Assembly (NCBI GenBank): GCA_964407825.1
Contig: CAYOXD010000037.1
Span: forward strand, 1 to 23,659
Source of the DNA: CAYOXD01 sp964407825
Lineage (GTDB): Bacteria; Desulfobacterota; Desulfobacteria; Desulfobacterales; JAFDDL01
DNA: 23,659 nt
Reading direction: 5' to 3'
The notes beneath the pieces were generated by a model. The model saw only the letters and a list, made by a program, of their open reading frames with translations, did no database searches and was not told the origin of the DNA. This document shows positions 14,886 to 23,197 of the stretch, piece after piece; positions within the stretch are counted from its first letter, which is position 1, and each line of letters opens with the position of its first letter. The position numbers were made by a program, and so were the translations under genes.

Positions 14886-14980
14886 GCTTAATCGGTCCGG
14901 CCGATATCTCAGGCTGCCTGGCCCGCCGTTGCAAGGCTGGCAGCGCCCTTTTTCCGTGAACCTTATTCCAAGGAGCACTG

Positions 14981-16744
14981 ATGATTTCAAAGGCAATAGG
15001 CGAAAGTCGCTACAGCCTGCGTACCCCGCGATGGATGATCATCGGCTCGGTGATTATCCTTTTCATCATCGTGGCGGTGCTGGTATCCAAGAACTACAGC
15101 CGCGAGAAGCAGTACATGTCCCAGATTCTGAGCGGAAAGGGCACGGCCCTGATCAGAGCGGTCGAGGCCGGAACCCATACCGGCATGATAGACATGCAAT
15201 GGGGGCAACAACAGGTGCAGTCGCTGCTGGAGGCGACCGCCAAGCTGCCCGGTGTTTTCTTTATAGCCGTGGTGGATCCGGATGGCGTGATCGTGGCGCA
15301 CAGCGACAAGAGCCGCATCGGTTCGCATTTCGATCAAAGCTTGCCGGAGATCGAATCGAGCCGGACCGGAGGCGTCCAGTGGCGCTTTGTCGATATGGAC
15401 CGCTATGGGCCTACATTTTTGGCTTACAGCTACTTCAGACCCGTTGCCGATTTTCCCGGATGGATGCATCATGGGCACCACGGCATGAAGATGGGACAGC
15501 ACGGCGATTGGCGCTCTCCCCCGAAACGCGGTCAGGAGGACCGGATCATCATCGGTATGAACCCCACGCCCTTCTATGACGCCCGCCGGGAGGATATCCG
15601 AAACTCCCTGAAGCTCTCCGGGATCCTGCTGGTTCTGGGGCTCGCCGGCTTCCTGTCCATGTTCTGGATGCACAGCTACCAGACGACCAAGCGGAAATTG
15701 CAGGACACCACCGCATTTGCCGACGAACTTGTACGGAGCCTGCCGGTCGGACTCGTGGCCACCGACAGGTCCGGTAAAATTGCCTTCTGCAACAGTGCGG
15801 CCGAGCGCATTACGGGCATTGACCTGTCCAAGGTTTTTGGAAGAGATCCGCGCGATATTCTCCCCGGCAATCTCTGTGAATTGAGGGAGACATTGAATCG
15901 CGGCCGGGCGGTCTCCGAAGAGGAGATGGAATGCGAGTTCACGGGCGACAGGGTGGTTCCGGTCAGCATCAGTGCCTCGCAGATCATCAATGAGGAGGGC
16001 CGGTTCGTCGGGCAGGTGCTGATCATAAGGGATCTTGGGGAGGTGCGGCGGCTGCAGGCGGAAATCCGCAGAAAGGAAAAGCTGGCGGCCATCGGCGGTC
16101 TTGCCGCCGGCGTGGCCCATGAAATCCGCAACCCCTTGAGTTCCCTCAAGGGTATCGCCAGCTACTACCGGAGCAAATTTGACGAGGGCAGCGAGGACAA
16201 GGAGATGGCCGGGGTCATGATCGAGGAGGTGGATCGTTTGAGCCGAGTCATCAGTGAGTTGCTGGAGTTCGCAAGACCGGCGAAATTGAATGTCAAGTCT
16301 TCACCCGTGAATGACCTGCTGGCCCATTCGGTCCGGCTGGTTCAGCAGGAGGCAGCGGCCAAAAAAATCCAGATCCAGCTCTCTCCAGCGGCCGGCGCGC
16401 CCATGGCGGATATCGATCCGGATCGGCTGACCCAGTCGTTGTTGAACCTCTATCTCAATGCCTTTCAGGCCATGGCCGACGGCGGCCGGCTGACCATTAC
16501 CGGTGCCATCGAAACTGGCGACAGGGTGGCCATCGAGATCCGGGACAGCGGCTCCGGGATGTCCGCCGAGGACTTGAGCCAAATATTCCAGCCCTATTTC
16601 ACCACCCGGGCGAAGGGGACGGGGTTGGGCCTGGCGATCGTTCACAAGATCATCGAAGCGCACCAGGGGACCATCAAGGTGCGAAGCGCCCTGGGGCAGG
16701 GGACCGTTTTTTCCATCACCCTGCCGCTCACATCCACCGTATGA
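14981..16744 (+). CDS. zraS: ZraS/HydH-like membrane sensor histidine kinase
   Basis: The 587-aa kinase has an N-terminal membrane helix (about 18-36), a periplasmic domain (about 40-208) of PAS-like fold, a second helix (about 209-230), a cytoplasmic PAS (about 243-355), and a transmitter with H-box GVAHEIRNPLSSLKG (phospho-acceptor His380), N-box LYLNAFQAM (490-498), G1 DSGSGM (522-527) and G2 GTGLGLAIV (546-554). Within the periplasmic domain residues 161-177 read WMHHGHHGMKMGQHGDW, with five His and three Met, a likely metal-binding insertion. ZraS senses zinc in E. coli; here the Met content leaves copper, silver or nickel possible. AGGAG lies 5 nt before ATG 14981. The regulator gene starts 7 bp after its stop. 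The symbol is by similarity of architecture and context. Confidence 0.82.
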   Translation: MISKAIGESRYSLRTPRWMIIGSVIILFIIVAVLVSKNYSREKQYMSQILSGKGTALIRAVEAGTHTGMIDMQWGQQQVQSLLEATAKLPGVFFIAVVDPDGVIVAHSDKSRIGSHFDQSLPEIESSRTGGVQWRFVDMDRYGPTFLAYSYFRPVADFPGWMHHGHHGMKMGQHGDWRSPPKRGQEDRIIIGMNPTPFYDARREDIRNSLKLSGILLVLGLAGFLSMFWMHSYQTTKRKLQDTTAFADELVRSLPVGLVATDRSGKIAFCNSAAERITGIDLSKVFGRDPRDILPGNLCELRETLNRGRAVSEEEMECEFTGDRVVPVSISASQIINEEGRFVGQVLIIRDLGEVRRLQAEIRRKEKLAAIGGLAAGVAHEIRNPLSSLKGIASYYRSKFDEGSEDKEMAGVMIEEVDRLSRVISELLEFARPAKLNVKSSPVNDLLAHSVRLVQQEAAAKKIQIQLSPAAGAPMADIDPDRLTQSLLNLYLNAFQAMADGGRLTITGAIETGDRVAIEIRDSGSGMSAEDLSQIFQPYFTTRAKGTGLGLAIVHKIIEAHQGTIKVRSALGQGTVFSITLPLTSTV

Positions 16745-16751
16745 GGGTATC

Positions 16752-18131
16752 ATGAGTATGCAAAATTCATTTCACATCCTGGTTGTGGACGACGATCTGA
16801 ACCACCTGAAAACCTTGAAAACCATCATCAGAAGCTGGGGATACCAGGTATCCACCGCGGATGACGGCGCCAAGGCGGTGAAAAACGTCAGGGAAAATCC
16901 CATCGCCTTGATTCTCATGGATGTCCGCATGACACGGATGGACGGCATCGAGGCCCTGAGGCGAATCAAGGGGTACAACCCGGCCATTCCGGTGCTGATC
17001 ATGACGGCCTATTCGTCGGTGGACTCGGCGGTGGAGGCGCTCAAGGCCGGCGCTTACGATTACCTGACTAAACCGCTGGATTTCGAGGTTCTGAAATTCA
17101 GCCTGGCCCGGGCCCTGGAGCATTCCGGTCTGAAGGTTGAAAACGTCAAATTGAAATCCAGGTTGCACGCCGACTACGAGATGGATAATATCATTGGAAA
17201 GAGCGGGCCGATGCGTTCGCTCATCGACATGATGGCCATGATCGCTCCCTCGGAGGCCACCGTGCTCATCACCGGCGAGAGTGGAACGGGAAAGGAGCTG
17301 ATCGCCAAGTCCATCCACCACAACAGCCAACGCAGGGACCGGCCGCTGGTGGTGGTCAACTGCGCCGCGCTCACCGAAACCCTGCTGGAATCGGAGCTTT
17401 TCGGCCACGAGAAGGGAGCCTTCACCGGTGCTGACAGACGCCGGGAGGGCCGCTTCATGCAGGCCGACAGAGGGACCATCTTCCTGGATGAAATCGCGGA
17501 GACCTCCGCTGCGATGCAGGCCAAACTGCTTCGGGTGATCCAGGAGCGGGAGGTCCAGCGGGTGGGCGGAGAAGCCACGCTGAAGGTGGATGTGCGCATC
17601 CTGGCCGCCACCAATCGAACTTTGGACGAGGAGGTCAAGGCCGGTAACTTCCGCGAAGATCTCTTTTACCGGTTGAACGTTGTGACCCTCGACATCCCGC
17701 CCCTGCGCGAGCGGCAGGAGGATATCCCATTGCTGGCGCAGCATTTCCTTGAGAAATTTGCCGAAAAGAATCACCGGCAGGTCAAGGGGGTTACCCCCCT
17801 GGCCATGGACATGCTGCTCAGATATCCGTGGCCCGGCAATGTGCGGGAACTGGAAAACACCATCGAGCGCGCCGTTATTCTTCTACCAGGCGAGCACATT
17901 ACTGAAAAGGAGCTGCCCTCCAACATCCGGGAGGCCTTTTCGGTGGATGGGGGCCTGTCGCCGCCCCCGGTCTCGGCTCCGGCGGCCAACCGGCCCCTAG
18001 GGGAAATCGAAAGGGAGGCGATCTTGGCCACCCTCGAGGACAGCGGCGGCAACAAGAGCGAAACCGCTCGCAGGCTGGGGATCAACCGCAAGACCCTTCA
18101 TAAAAAGTTAAAGGAATATGGGGTGGATTGA
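16752..18131 (+). CDS. zraR: ZraR/NtrC-family sigma-54-dependent response regulator
   Basis: The 459-aa protein has a receiver (about 7-122) with the acidic pair Asp13-Asp14 and phospho-acceptor Asp57, then a sigma-54-interaction AAA+ domain (about 148-375) with Walker A GESGTGKE (175-182), GAFTGA (222-227) that contacts sigma-54, Walker B GTIFLDE (241-247) and YPWPGNVRELEN (358-369), and a Fis-type helix-turn-helix (about 420-456: KSETARRLGINRKTLHKKL). All residues for ATP hydrolysis and sigma-54 activation are intact. GAGGG 4 nt upstream supports ATG 16752. With the adjacent kinase it forms a two-component system. The likeliest target in the window is the sigma-54 promoter of the divergent SHOCT gene; no sigma-54 site with correct spacing is seen before its own operon. 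Confidence 0.9.
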   Translation: MSMQNSFHILVVDDDLNHLKTLKTIIRSWGYQVSTADDGAKAVKNVRENPIALILMDVRMTRMDGIEALRRIKGYNPAIPVLIMTAYSSVDSAVEALKAGAYDYLTKPLDFEVLKFSLARALEHSGLKVENVKLKSRLHADYEMDNIIGKSGPMRSLIDMMAMIAPSEATVLITGESGTGKELIAKSIHHNSQRRDRPLVVVNCAALTETLLESELFGHEKGAFTGADRRREGRFMQADRGTIFLDEIAETSAAMQAKLLRVIQEREVQRVGGEATLKVDVRILAATNRTLDEEVKAGNFREDLFYRLNVVTLDIPPLRERQEDIPLLAQHFLEKFAEKNHRQVKGVTPLAMDMLLRYPWPGNVRELENTIERAVILLPGEHITEKELPSNIREAFSVDGGLSPPPVSAPAANRPLGEIEREAILATLEDSGGNKSETARRLGINRKTLHKKLKEYGVD

Positions 18132-18177
18132 AGGAGGGCGGTGGGGAAAGCCCGTGTCTACCCAGCATGTGGGGAAT

Positions 18178-18199
18178 AATGCGGGGAAAGGCATTTTTT
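18178..18199 (+). terminator. Weak intrinsic terminator of the zraSR-like operon
   Basis: AATGC (18178-18182) pairs with GCATT (18191-18195) around an 8-nt loop, with T run to 18199. The stem is short, but the position, 46 nt after the regulator stop and facing the tRNA terminator on the other strand, fits a convergent boundary. Confidence 0.4.
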
Positions 18200-18205
18200 G
18201 AAAAG

Positions 18206-18238
18206 AAAAAAGGACCCGCCGAAGTCGGCAAAGTCCTT
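18206..18238 (-). terminator. Intrinsic terminator of tRNA-Arg
   Basis: On the minus strand GGAC pairs with GTCC (18233-18236 with 18212-18215), an inner stem GCCG/CGGC closes a 4-nt loop, and a T run follows. It begins about 11 nt after the CCA end of the tRNA. Confidence 0.75.
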
Positions 18239-18248
18239 GCTTTTCTCG

Positions 18249-18324
18249 TGGTACGCCCGGCAGGATTCGAACCTGCGATCTTCAGCTCCGGAGGCTGACG
18301 CCCTATCCCCTGGGCTACGGGCGC
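18249..18324 (-). tRNA. tRNA-Arg (anticodon CCG), CCA end encoded
   Basis: The minus strand folds as a 76-nt cloverleaf. The acceptor stem GCGCCCG pairs with CGGGCGT (first pair G-U), the anticodon stem TCAGC/GCTGA holds loop CTCCGGA with anticodon CCG, and the T arm GCAGG-TTCGAAT-CCTGC is canonical. Discriminator A and an encoded CCA follow. It decodes the Arg codon CGG, common in this GC-rich genome. The gene lies 54 nt after the folC stop and ends in its own terminator. Confidence 0.95.
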
Positions 18325-18378
18325 GTATCCGAGTCGGAAGGGAAAATAGTGGATCCGGCCGGATATGTCAAGGCCGAA

Positions 18379-19695
18379 TCACGGGGCCGGTTCCGGTGCG
18401 GCCGGGGGGAACGACAGGGCGCCGGATTCCATGGCTTCCTTCACCTCTCCCACCAGGTACAGGGAGCCGGCGATGCAGATGACCTCGTCCTTGGCGGCGG
18501 AGTCGATTGCGTGGGATACGGCCTCCGTCACATCGGGAATCACCCGGGGCTCCGGGATAAACCCGGCTGCAACGGTGAGGAAGGCCTCCGGTGGCAGGGC
18601 CCGATCGATCCGGGGACGGGTGAAGATTGCCTTCTGGCAGAGGGGGAGCAGCTGGCGGAGCATCTGCGGATAGGCCTTGTCGTCCAGGATGCCGGTGACC
18701 AGGGTGATGGGGCGTCCGGTAAACTTCGTTTTGAGGTGCTGCGCAAGGCAGTGGACGGACGAGAGGTTGTGGGCGCCGTCCAGAAGGACCGTGGGGCAGT
18801 GGCACACCGTTTCCAGGCGGCCGGGCCACTGGGTGTTTAAAAGCCCCTGGCCGATGCTTGCCGGCGTCAGGGGAACCCCGGTCCGGGAGAGGATTTCACA
18901 GGCCGCCAGTACCAGGGCGGCGTTAGCGATCTGGTGCCCGCCTGCAAGTCCGGTTCTGAGATGTTGCCAGGTGTGATCGATTCCGTAGTAATTGAATCGG
19001 CCGTCGGGCAGGCGTCGGGTCCTGAAGGCAGCCCCGTACCGGTAGAGGGGGGCCGAATGGCCTTCGGCCACACCGGTCAATACCGCGACGGCCGGCTTCT
19101 GCCTGGCGCCGGTGATGACGGGTACCGCCTCCTTGATGATGCCGGCCTTTTCCCCGGCGATGGCCGCAAGGGTATTTCCCAGGTAGTCCTGATGCTCTAA
19201 GGAGATGTTGGTGATGACGCACAGGGAGGGATGCAGCACATTGGTGGCGTCCAGCCTGCCGCCCATGCCCGTTTCGATTACGGCCCAGTCGACCCGCTGA
19301 CGGGCGAATTCGTAGAGCGCCATGGCGGTCGAAAACTCGAAGAAGGTCGGTTCGCGGTCGCCGGCATGAGCCTTTTCGACGGCCTGGAAGGAGGCCACCA
19401 CCCCCTCGTTGGAAATGGGACGGCCGTTTATCCGGATGCGTTCGTTGAAATGAACCAGGTGGGGGGAGGTGTAGAGGCCGACCCTGTGTCCTGCGGCCTG
19501 GAGAATCGTAGCCAGGGTGGCGGCCACGGAGCCCTTGCCGTTGGTGCCGGCCACGTGAATGGTGGCGTACCGGTGCTGGGGATTGCCGACGCCCTCGAGC
19601 ATTCCGGAAATGAGGTCCAGCCCCAGTTTGATCCCGAAGCGCCTGAGGCCGTACATCCGCTCCAGGCAGGCAGCATAGGTGGGGTCGAATGCCAT
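18379..19695 (-). CDS. folC: Bifunctional folylpolyglutamate synthase / dihydrofolate synthase
   Basis: The 438-aa protein adds glutamate to dihydropteroate and to reduced folates using ATP, in the cytoplasm. It has the Mur-ligase-like build: P-loop GTNGKGS (50-56), the FolC signature GLYTSPHLVHFNERI just downstream, METGMGGRLDATN-type segment (here VIETGMGGRLDATN), the SLEHQDYLG metal/nucleotide region, and in the second domain the conserved LLDGAHN that aligns the glutamate substrate. Length matches the family (420-440 aa). ATG 19695 has only a weak ribosome site (AGAGGG 11 nt upstream). A terminator lies between rpsU and this gene, so it may depend on read-through or on a promoter I could not recognise in the short gap. 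Confidence 0.96.
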   Translation of the reverse strand: MAFDPTYAACLERMYGLRRFGIKLGLDLISGMLEGVGNPQHRYATIHVAGTNGKGSVAATLATILQAAGHRVGLYTSPHLVHFNERIRINGRPISNEGVVASFQAVEKAHAGDREPTFFEFSTAMALYEFARQRVDWAVIETGMGGRLDATNVLHPSLCVITNISLEHQDYLGNTLAAIAGEKAGIIKEAVPVITGARQKPAVAVLTGVAEGHSAPLYRYGAAFRTRRLPDGRFNYYGIDHTWQHLRTGLAGGHQIANAALVLAACEILSRTGVPLTPASIGQGLLNTQWPGRLETVCHCPTVLLDGAHNLSSVHCLAQHLKTKFTGRPITLVTGILDDKAYPQMLRQLLPLCQKAIFTRPRIDRALPPEAFLTVAAGFIPEPRVIPDVTEAVSHAIDSAAKDEVICIAGSLYLVGEVKEAMESGALSFPPAAPEPAP

Positions 19696-19731
19696 GGCCT
19701 TAACAACCCTCTTGAGCCGGTAAGAATCTAT

Positions 19732-19774
19732 AAAAAACCCGGCCAGGGGTGCTGTAGCCGCGGCCGGGTTTTTT
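19732..19774 (-). terminator. Bidirectional intrinsic terminator between rpsU and folC
   Basis: CCCGGCC (19738-19744) and GGCCGGG (19762-19768) form a stem, with six A before and six T after, so it can work on both strands. On the minus strand it ends rpsU transcripts 21 nt after the stop codon. Confidence 0.88.
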
Positions 19775-19794
19775 ACGAATTTCGATGCTAATAG

Positions 19795-19998
19795 TTATCG
19801 ACGATATTTCCGGGCAGTGGCAATCCGCTGCCGTCTTAAGGCTTCGCGCTGTTTTCGGCGTCTGTATTCGCTTGGTTTCTCATAGCTCTTTTTGAGCTTC
19901 AAGCGTTTGAACAGCCCGTCGTTCTGAATCTTTTTTTTCAGAATGCGCATGGCCTTCTCAAGGTCGTTATCCAGCACCCTGACTTCAATTTGCTTCAA
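19795..19998 (-). CDS. rpsU: 30S ribosomal protein S21
   Basis: The 67-aa basic protein contains the S21 pattern: MKQIEVRVLDNDLEKAM, then LKKKIQNDGLFKRLK and a Lys/Arg-rich helical tail with YEKPSEYRRRKQREA. S21 binds the 30S platform near the anti-Shine-Dalgarno and helps start translation. The start is a TTG at 19998; no in-frame ATG or GTG lies upstream before the region loses similarity, and GAGG sits 5 nt before it. A TTG start may keep its production low or autoregulated. The gene is monocistronic, with a terminator right after it. Confidence 0.93.
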   Translation of the reverse strand: MKQIEVRVLDNDLEKAMRILKKKIQNDGLFKRLKLKKSYEKPSEYRRRKQREALRRQRIATARKYRR

Positions 19999-20186
19999 CT
20001 TCCTCGCCCCTTTCTTTCCATCGGCATAGGTTTTTTTGGAATAATGCCCGATGGTTATTTTACAAAATGACTGGCATTAACCGAGCAACTTAACCGTTCT
20101 TATCGACAAATGCAAGGGGAAAATTCAGTTTCCAATTCCATTCATTGGGAATTGCTGGTCAGTCCAACGGATGGGGAAGAGGCAAT

Positions 20187-20230
20187 CGAGCGCCCGCGGC
20201 GGAGGTTCCGGAACGGGCGCTCGGGGTTTT
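20187..20230 (+). terminator. Strong hairpin in the adk-rpsU gap, T run on the plus side
   Basis: CGAGCGCCCG (20187-20196) and CGGGCGCTCG (20214-20223) form a perfect 10-bp stem with a 17-nt loop. GGGG and four T follow on the plus strand; on the minus strand, where adk is transcribed, no T run follows. It is the only candidate for ending adk transcripts 51 nt after their stop. A second hairpin CAATTCC/GGAATTG lies at 20133-20154. Confidence 0.5.
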
Positions 20231-20274
20231 GTCGGAGGATGACCGGGACAGGTCCGATAGCGCAGGGGAGGCTC

Positions 20275-20937
20275 CTACTTCACGCTGTCGAGGGCAGTGA
20301 AGATCTGAGCGGTGATTTCTTCCACCTTTCCCACCCCGTTGACCCGGACGTATTTCGGAGCCGCCGCCTCGCCCGTGCCTTCCCATTTCTTGTAGTAGTC
20401 GATCAGGGGCTCGGTCTGGCTGTGGTAGACATCCAGGCGTTTTTTCACGGTTTCTTCCTTGTCGTCGTCCCGCTGTACCAGGGGTTCACCGGTGACATCG
20501 TCCTTCCCCTCCACCTTGGGGGGATTGTAGATGATGTGATAGGTGCGTCCGCTGGCCAGGTGGGCCCTGCGTCCGCTCATGCGTTTGATGATCTCCTCGT
20601 CGGGAACGTCGATGTCCACAACGGCATCGATGGCGACGCCGGCTGCCTTCATGGCATCGGCCTGGGGAATGGTCCGGGGGAAACCGTCAAAGAGAAATCC
20701 CTTGGCGCAGTCGGCCTCCTGGATGCGTTCCTTGACCAGGCCGATGATGACCTCATCGGACACCAGGGCGCCAGCGTCCATGAGCACCTTGGCCTTTTTG
20801 CCCAATTCCGTGCCGGCTTTTACGGCGGCACGGAGCATGTCACCGGTTGAAATTTGCGGAATACCGTATTTTTCCTTGATGCGATTGGCCTGGGTGCCTT
20901 TGCCGGCGCCGGGGCCTCCTAACAGAATGAGACGCAT
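20275..20937 (-). CDS. adk: Adenylate kinase
   Basis: The 220-aa protein interconverts ATP plus AMP and two ADP in the cytoplasm. It shows the P-loop GGPGAGKGT (7-15), the AMP-binding start ISTGDMLRAA (29-38), GFLFDGFPRT (about 80-89) with the catalytic Asp/Arg pair, and a full-length LID (about 125-165) with the conserved YNPPK and RDDD segments. The LID lacks the four-Cys zinc site of Gram-positive forms, so it belongs to the hydrogen-bonded type. A very good ribosome site GGAGGAG precedes ATG 20937. The gene stands between cca and rpsU, with 113 bp to the cca stop. Confidence 0.97.
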   Translation of the reverse strand: MRLILLGGPGAGKGTQANRIKEKYGIPQISTGDMLRAAVKAGTELGKKAKVLMDAGALVSDEVIIGLVKERIQEADCAKGFLFDGFPRTIPQADAMKAAGVAIDAVVDIDVPDEEIIKRMSGRRAHLASGRTYHIIYNPPKVEGKDDVTGEPLVQRDDDKEETVKKRLDVYHSQTEPLIDYYKKWEGTGEAAAPKYVRVNGVGKVEEITAQIFTALDSVK

Positions 20938-21050
20938 GGGAGCTCCTCCTTTTTTGATTAGAGACGATAAGGGTTGTTTGACGTTGATAGCATCCCGATC
21001 AGCCCCTGAAAACGCATTGTGGACCGAAAAACGAACTATTACCCAATCCC

Positions 21051-22490
21051 TTACGGATGTGTCAAGGTATTTGAAGTTGAGCCTGTATCTGGAGGCGGGT
21101 TGGCCTCCAGGAAGCGGCGGACCAGTTCGATGGCCTCGGACCGTTCCATTAGGCTGCGGGACAGGCGCGTCTCCTCGACCATGCCCAGGATTTGTTGGAA
21201 CAGGGGGGAGGGGCTCAGGCCGAATTCGGCAATGAGATCCGCGCCTGTCAAGAGGGGGGGGGAAGCGCTCCTGGGGGTAAATTCAGTGAGAAAACGGTGG
21301 TGGAGATGTTTCAAGAATTCTGAAAAGGATGCTATTTGGGATTGATCCGCTGTGCCCTTGCCGAGCATGTCCGCCCGGGCATGAAGGAGAAGATAGGGGG
21401 TATCTTCCCGGCAGGTCATAAAGAGCCGGATCAGGGCCCGTTGCGTCAGTTTCCGCCGCAGGTATAGCTGATAGAGATGGAGGGGCCGCATGTGGTGCCG
21501 GATGATGCCGGTCACAAAGGTTCGCTGCGCCGCTGAGCACCGCAGCCGCTCACAGGTCAGGGCCGCGGCCGAGGCGCCGGCGGCCTCGTGACCGTGAAAG
21601 CGCGCATGGCTGTCCGGGGCCCCGGATCGGCAGGTGGGTTTCGCGATATCATGGAGCAGGATCGCCAGTTTCAGCAGGGGGTGTTTGGAAGGTTCCTGTT
21701 GGAATCCGGGTTCGGCGAACCCCTGCCCGGGCTTCACGCCATCGGGCGTGATCAGGGCCTCCAGGTGGGCGAATGCGGCCAGGGTGTGGGTGAGAACATC
21801 GTGGCGATGGTGCCGGTTCTGTTGGCAGTCCGCGAGGGGCGAAAGCTCCGGAAAAACGGCGAAGAGAAGACCGCTGTCGCGCATCTCAAGAAGGTGGTCG
21901 TGGGAGGCTGGTGTGGCAAGAATCTTGAAAAATTCCTCTCTCACCCTTTCCCCGGCCGAGGTCCGGATCAGACCTGCATCCCGTTGAATAATCCCTCGGG
22001 TTTCCGTTGAAATGCGGAAACCGAGGGTCGCCGCCATGCGATGGGCGCGCAGCAATCGCACGGGATCATCACGGAAGGCCTCCTCGGAGGTGATGTGTAC
22101 CCGTCCACCGGCTATGTCCCCGCGGCCGTCCAGGGGATCGATCAGCTCCCCTGTGCAAAGATCGACGCCCATGGCGTTGATGGTAAAGTCCCGGGCCCTG
22201 AGATCCGCCTCGATGTCGGCCCCCCGAAACCCCGTGATATCGAATATCTGCTCTGCGGCCACCACCCGGTAGAGGCATTTGCCGGGCCTGCCCAGGTAGA
22301 CGAGATGACCGCCGGTTCTATCCGCGATTTTACGGGCATAAACCTCTGGATTTCCCGCTACGGCGATGTCATAATCAGCAGGCGTCTGCCCGAGGAGGAG
22401 ATCCCGGGCCGAGCCCCCCACCATGTGGGCGTCGTGACCGGCGGGCAGGCCGTGCCGATCGATCGGAAGGGAGGACAAATCCAGACGCAT
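21051..22490 (-). CDS. cca: CCA tRNA nucleotidyltransferase / poly(A) polymerase family protein with HD domain
   Basis: The 479-aa protein belongs to the class II nucleotidyltransferases. The head has GGSARDLLLG (25-34) and DYD (39-41), which bind the catalytic metals, then the RARDFTINAM motif (98-107) and DDPVRLLRAHRMAATLGF (141-158). A C-terminal HD domain (about 225-345) carries LLHDIAKP with His280-Asp281. The family repairs or adds the CCA end of tRNA, or adds A tails; the HD part in bacterial CCA enzymes has phosphatase/phosphodiesterase activity. In some bacteria CC- and A-addition are divided between two proteins, so the exact activity cannot be told. The start ATG 22490 has AAGGGG upstream. 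It is divergent from coaE, 53 bp apart. Confidence 0.88.
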   Translation of the reverse strand: MRLDLSSLPIDRHGLPAGHDAHMVGGSARDLLLGQTPADYDIAVAGNPEVYARKIADRTGGHLVYLGRPGKCLYRVVAAEQIFDITGFRGADIEADLRARDFTINAMGVDLCTGELIDPLDGRGDIAGGRVHITSEEAFRDDPVRLLRAHRMAATLGFRISTETRGIIQRDAGLIRTSAGERVREEFFKILATPASHDHLLEMRDSGLLFAVFPELSPLADCQQNRHHRHDVLTHTLAAFAHLEALITPDGVKPGQGFAEPGFQQEPSKHPLLKLAILLHDIAKPTCRSGAPDSHARFHGHEAAGASAAALTCERLRCSAAQRTFVTGIIRHHMRPLHLYQLYLRRKLTQRALIRLFMTCREDTPYLLLHARADMLGKGTADQSQIASFSEFLKHLHHRFLTEFTPRSASPPLLTGADLIAEFGLSPSPLFQQILGMVEETRLSRSLMERSEAIELVRRFLEANPPPDTGSTSNTLTHP

Positions 22491-22543
22491 CCGGCAACCC
22501 CTTTATTTGCAGCGCAGCAGTTGAGAAAAACGGCCCTTGGTAA

Positions 22544-23197
22544 ATGGATTCAGTTGAAAACAAGAATATAGCGCATCGGAATGGAAAAACAAGCCCGGTC
22601 CGGGTGGCTGTGACCGGAAACGCCGGTTCAGGAAAGACCACCGTCTGTCACAGGCTCCAGGAGCTGGGACTTCCGCTGATCGTTCTGGACGAGCTGGCCC
22701 GGCAGGCGGTTGCGCCGGGGTCGCCGGCACTGAAGAGACTGTCGGTCCGTTTCGGCGCTCGGATATTGAACCGGGAGGGAAGCTTGGATCGGGCGGTCCT
22801 GCGCCGGCTGATGGTGAGGGACCCGGCGGTCCGCCGGGACTTGGAGGAGATACTGCATCCGGAAATCATTTTCCTCATGAACCACAGGATTCAGGAGGCC
22901 GCCAAGAAGGGTGCCACGATTGTCGTTGTGGAGGTTCCCCTTCTATTCGAATGTGGGCTTGAGCCGCTTTTTGACAGGATTGTGCTGGTAACGGCGGACC
23001 GGGACCGTCAGTTAAGCCGGCTGGCGGCGCGTGACGGTCTTGCGCCCGCCGAAGCAAGCGCCTTGGTGGGGATTCAGATGCCGGATGAGCTGAAGAGGAA
23101 ACGATCTGATTTTATAATAGAAAACAATGCTTCTCCATCGGAGCTGATAAAATCTGTTGACCGATTTTACCAAATGATCTATGAAACTAGAAAGTGA
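22544..23197 (+). CDS. coaE: Dephospho-CoA kinase
   Basis: The 217-aa product performs the last step of coenzyme A synthesis, phosphorylating the ribose 3' hydroxyl of dephospho-CoA. It shows the P-loop GNAGSGKTT (25-33), the acidic LDELARQAV segment after it, LHPEI (about 103-107), and VVVEVPLLFECGLEPLFD (about 127-144), which form the CoA-domain signature. The N-terminus is about 18 residues longer than most family members and no clear ribosome site precedes ATG 22544, so the start is less certain than the identity. It lies before rho, with its own promoter probably in the 53-bp gap shared with cca. Confidence 0.92.
   Translation: MDSVENKNIAHRNGKTSPVRVAVTGNAGSGKTTVCHRLQELGLPLIVLDELARQAVAPGSPALKRLSVRFGARILNREGSLDRAVLRRLMVRDPAVRRDLEEILHPEIIFLMNHRIQEAAKKGATIVVVEVPLLFECGLEPLFDRIVLVTADRDRQLSRLAARDGLAPAEASALVGIQMPDELKRKRSDFIIENNASPSELIKSVDRFYQMIYETRK

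Larger units (their letters stand above)
14630..14980. other. Divergent regulatory region between the SHOCT gene and the zraS-like gene
   Basis: This 351-bp region has no gene. It holds a sigma-54 promoter facing left (14699-14714), a 13-bp inverted repeat (14712-14764), two shorter perfect dyads (14776-14787 and 14801-14815), and a sigma-70-type promoter candidate facing right (14856-14885). The dyads lie about 50, 93 and 120 bp upstream of the predicted sigma-54 start, the range used by enhancer-binding regulators. Confidence 0.6.

Noticed and set aside
14929..14944. TGGCCCGCCGTTGCA upstream of the kinase gene as a sigma-54 promoter
   Set aside because: The distance between GG and GC is one base too short; this spacing is strict for sigma-54, so the match is probably accidental.
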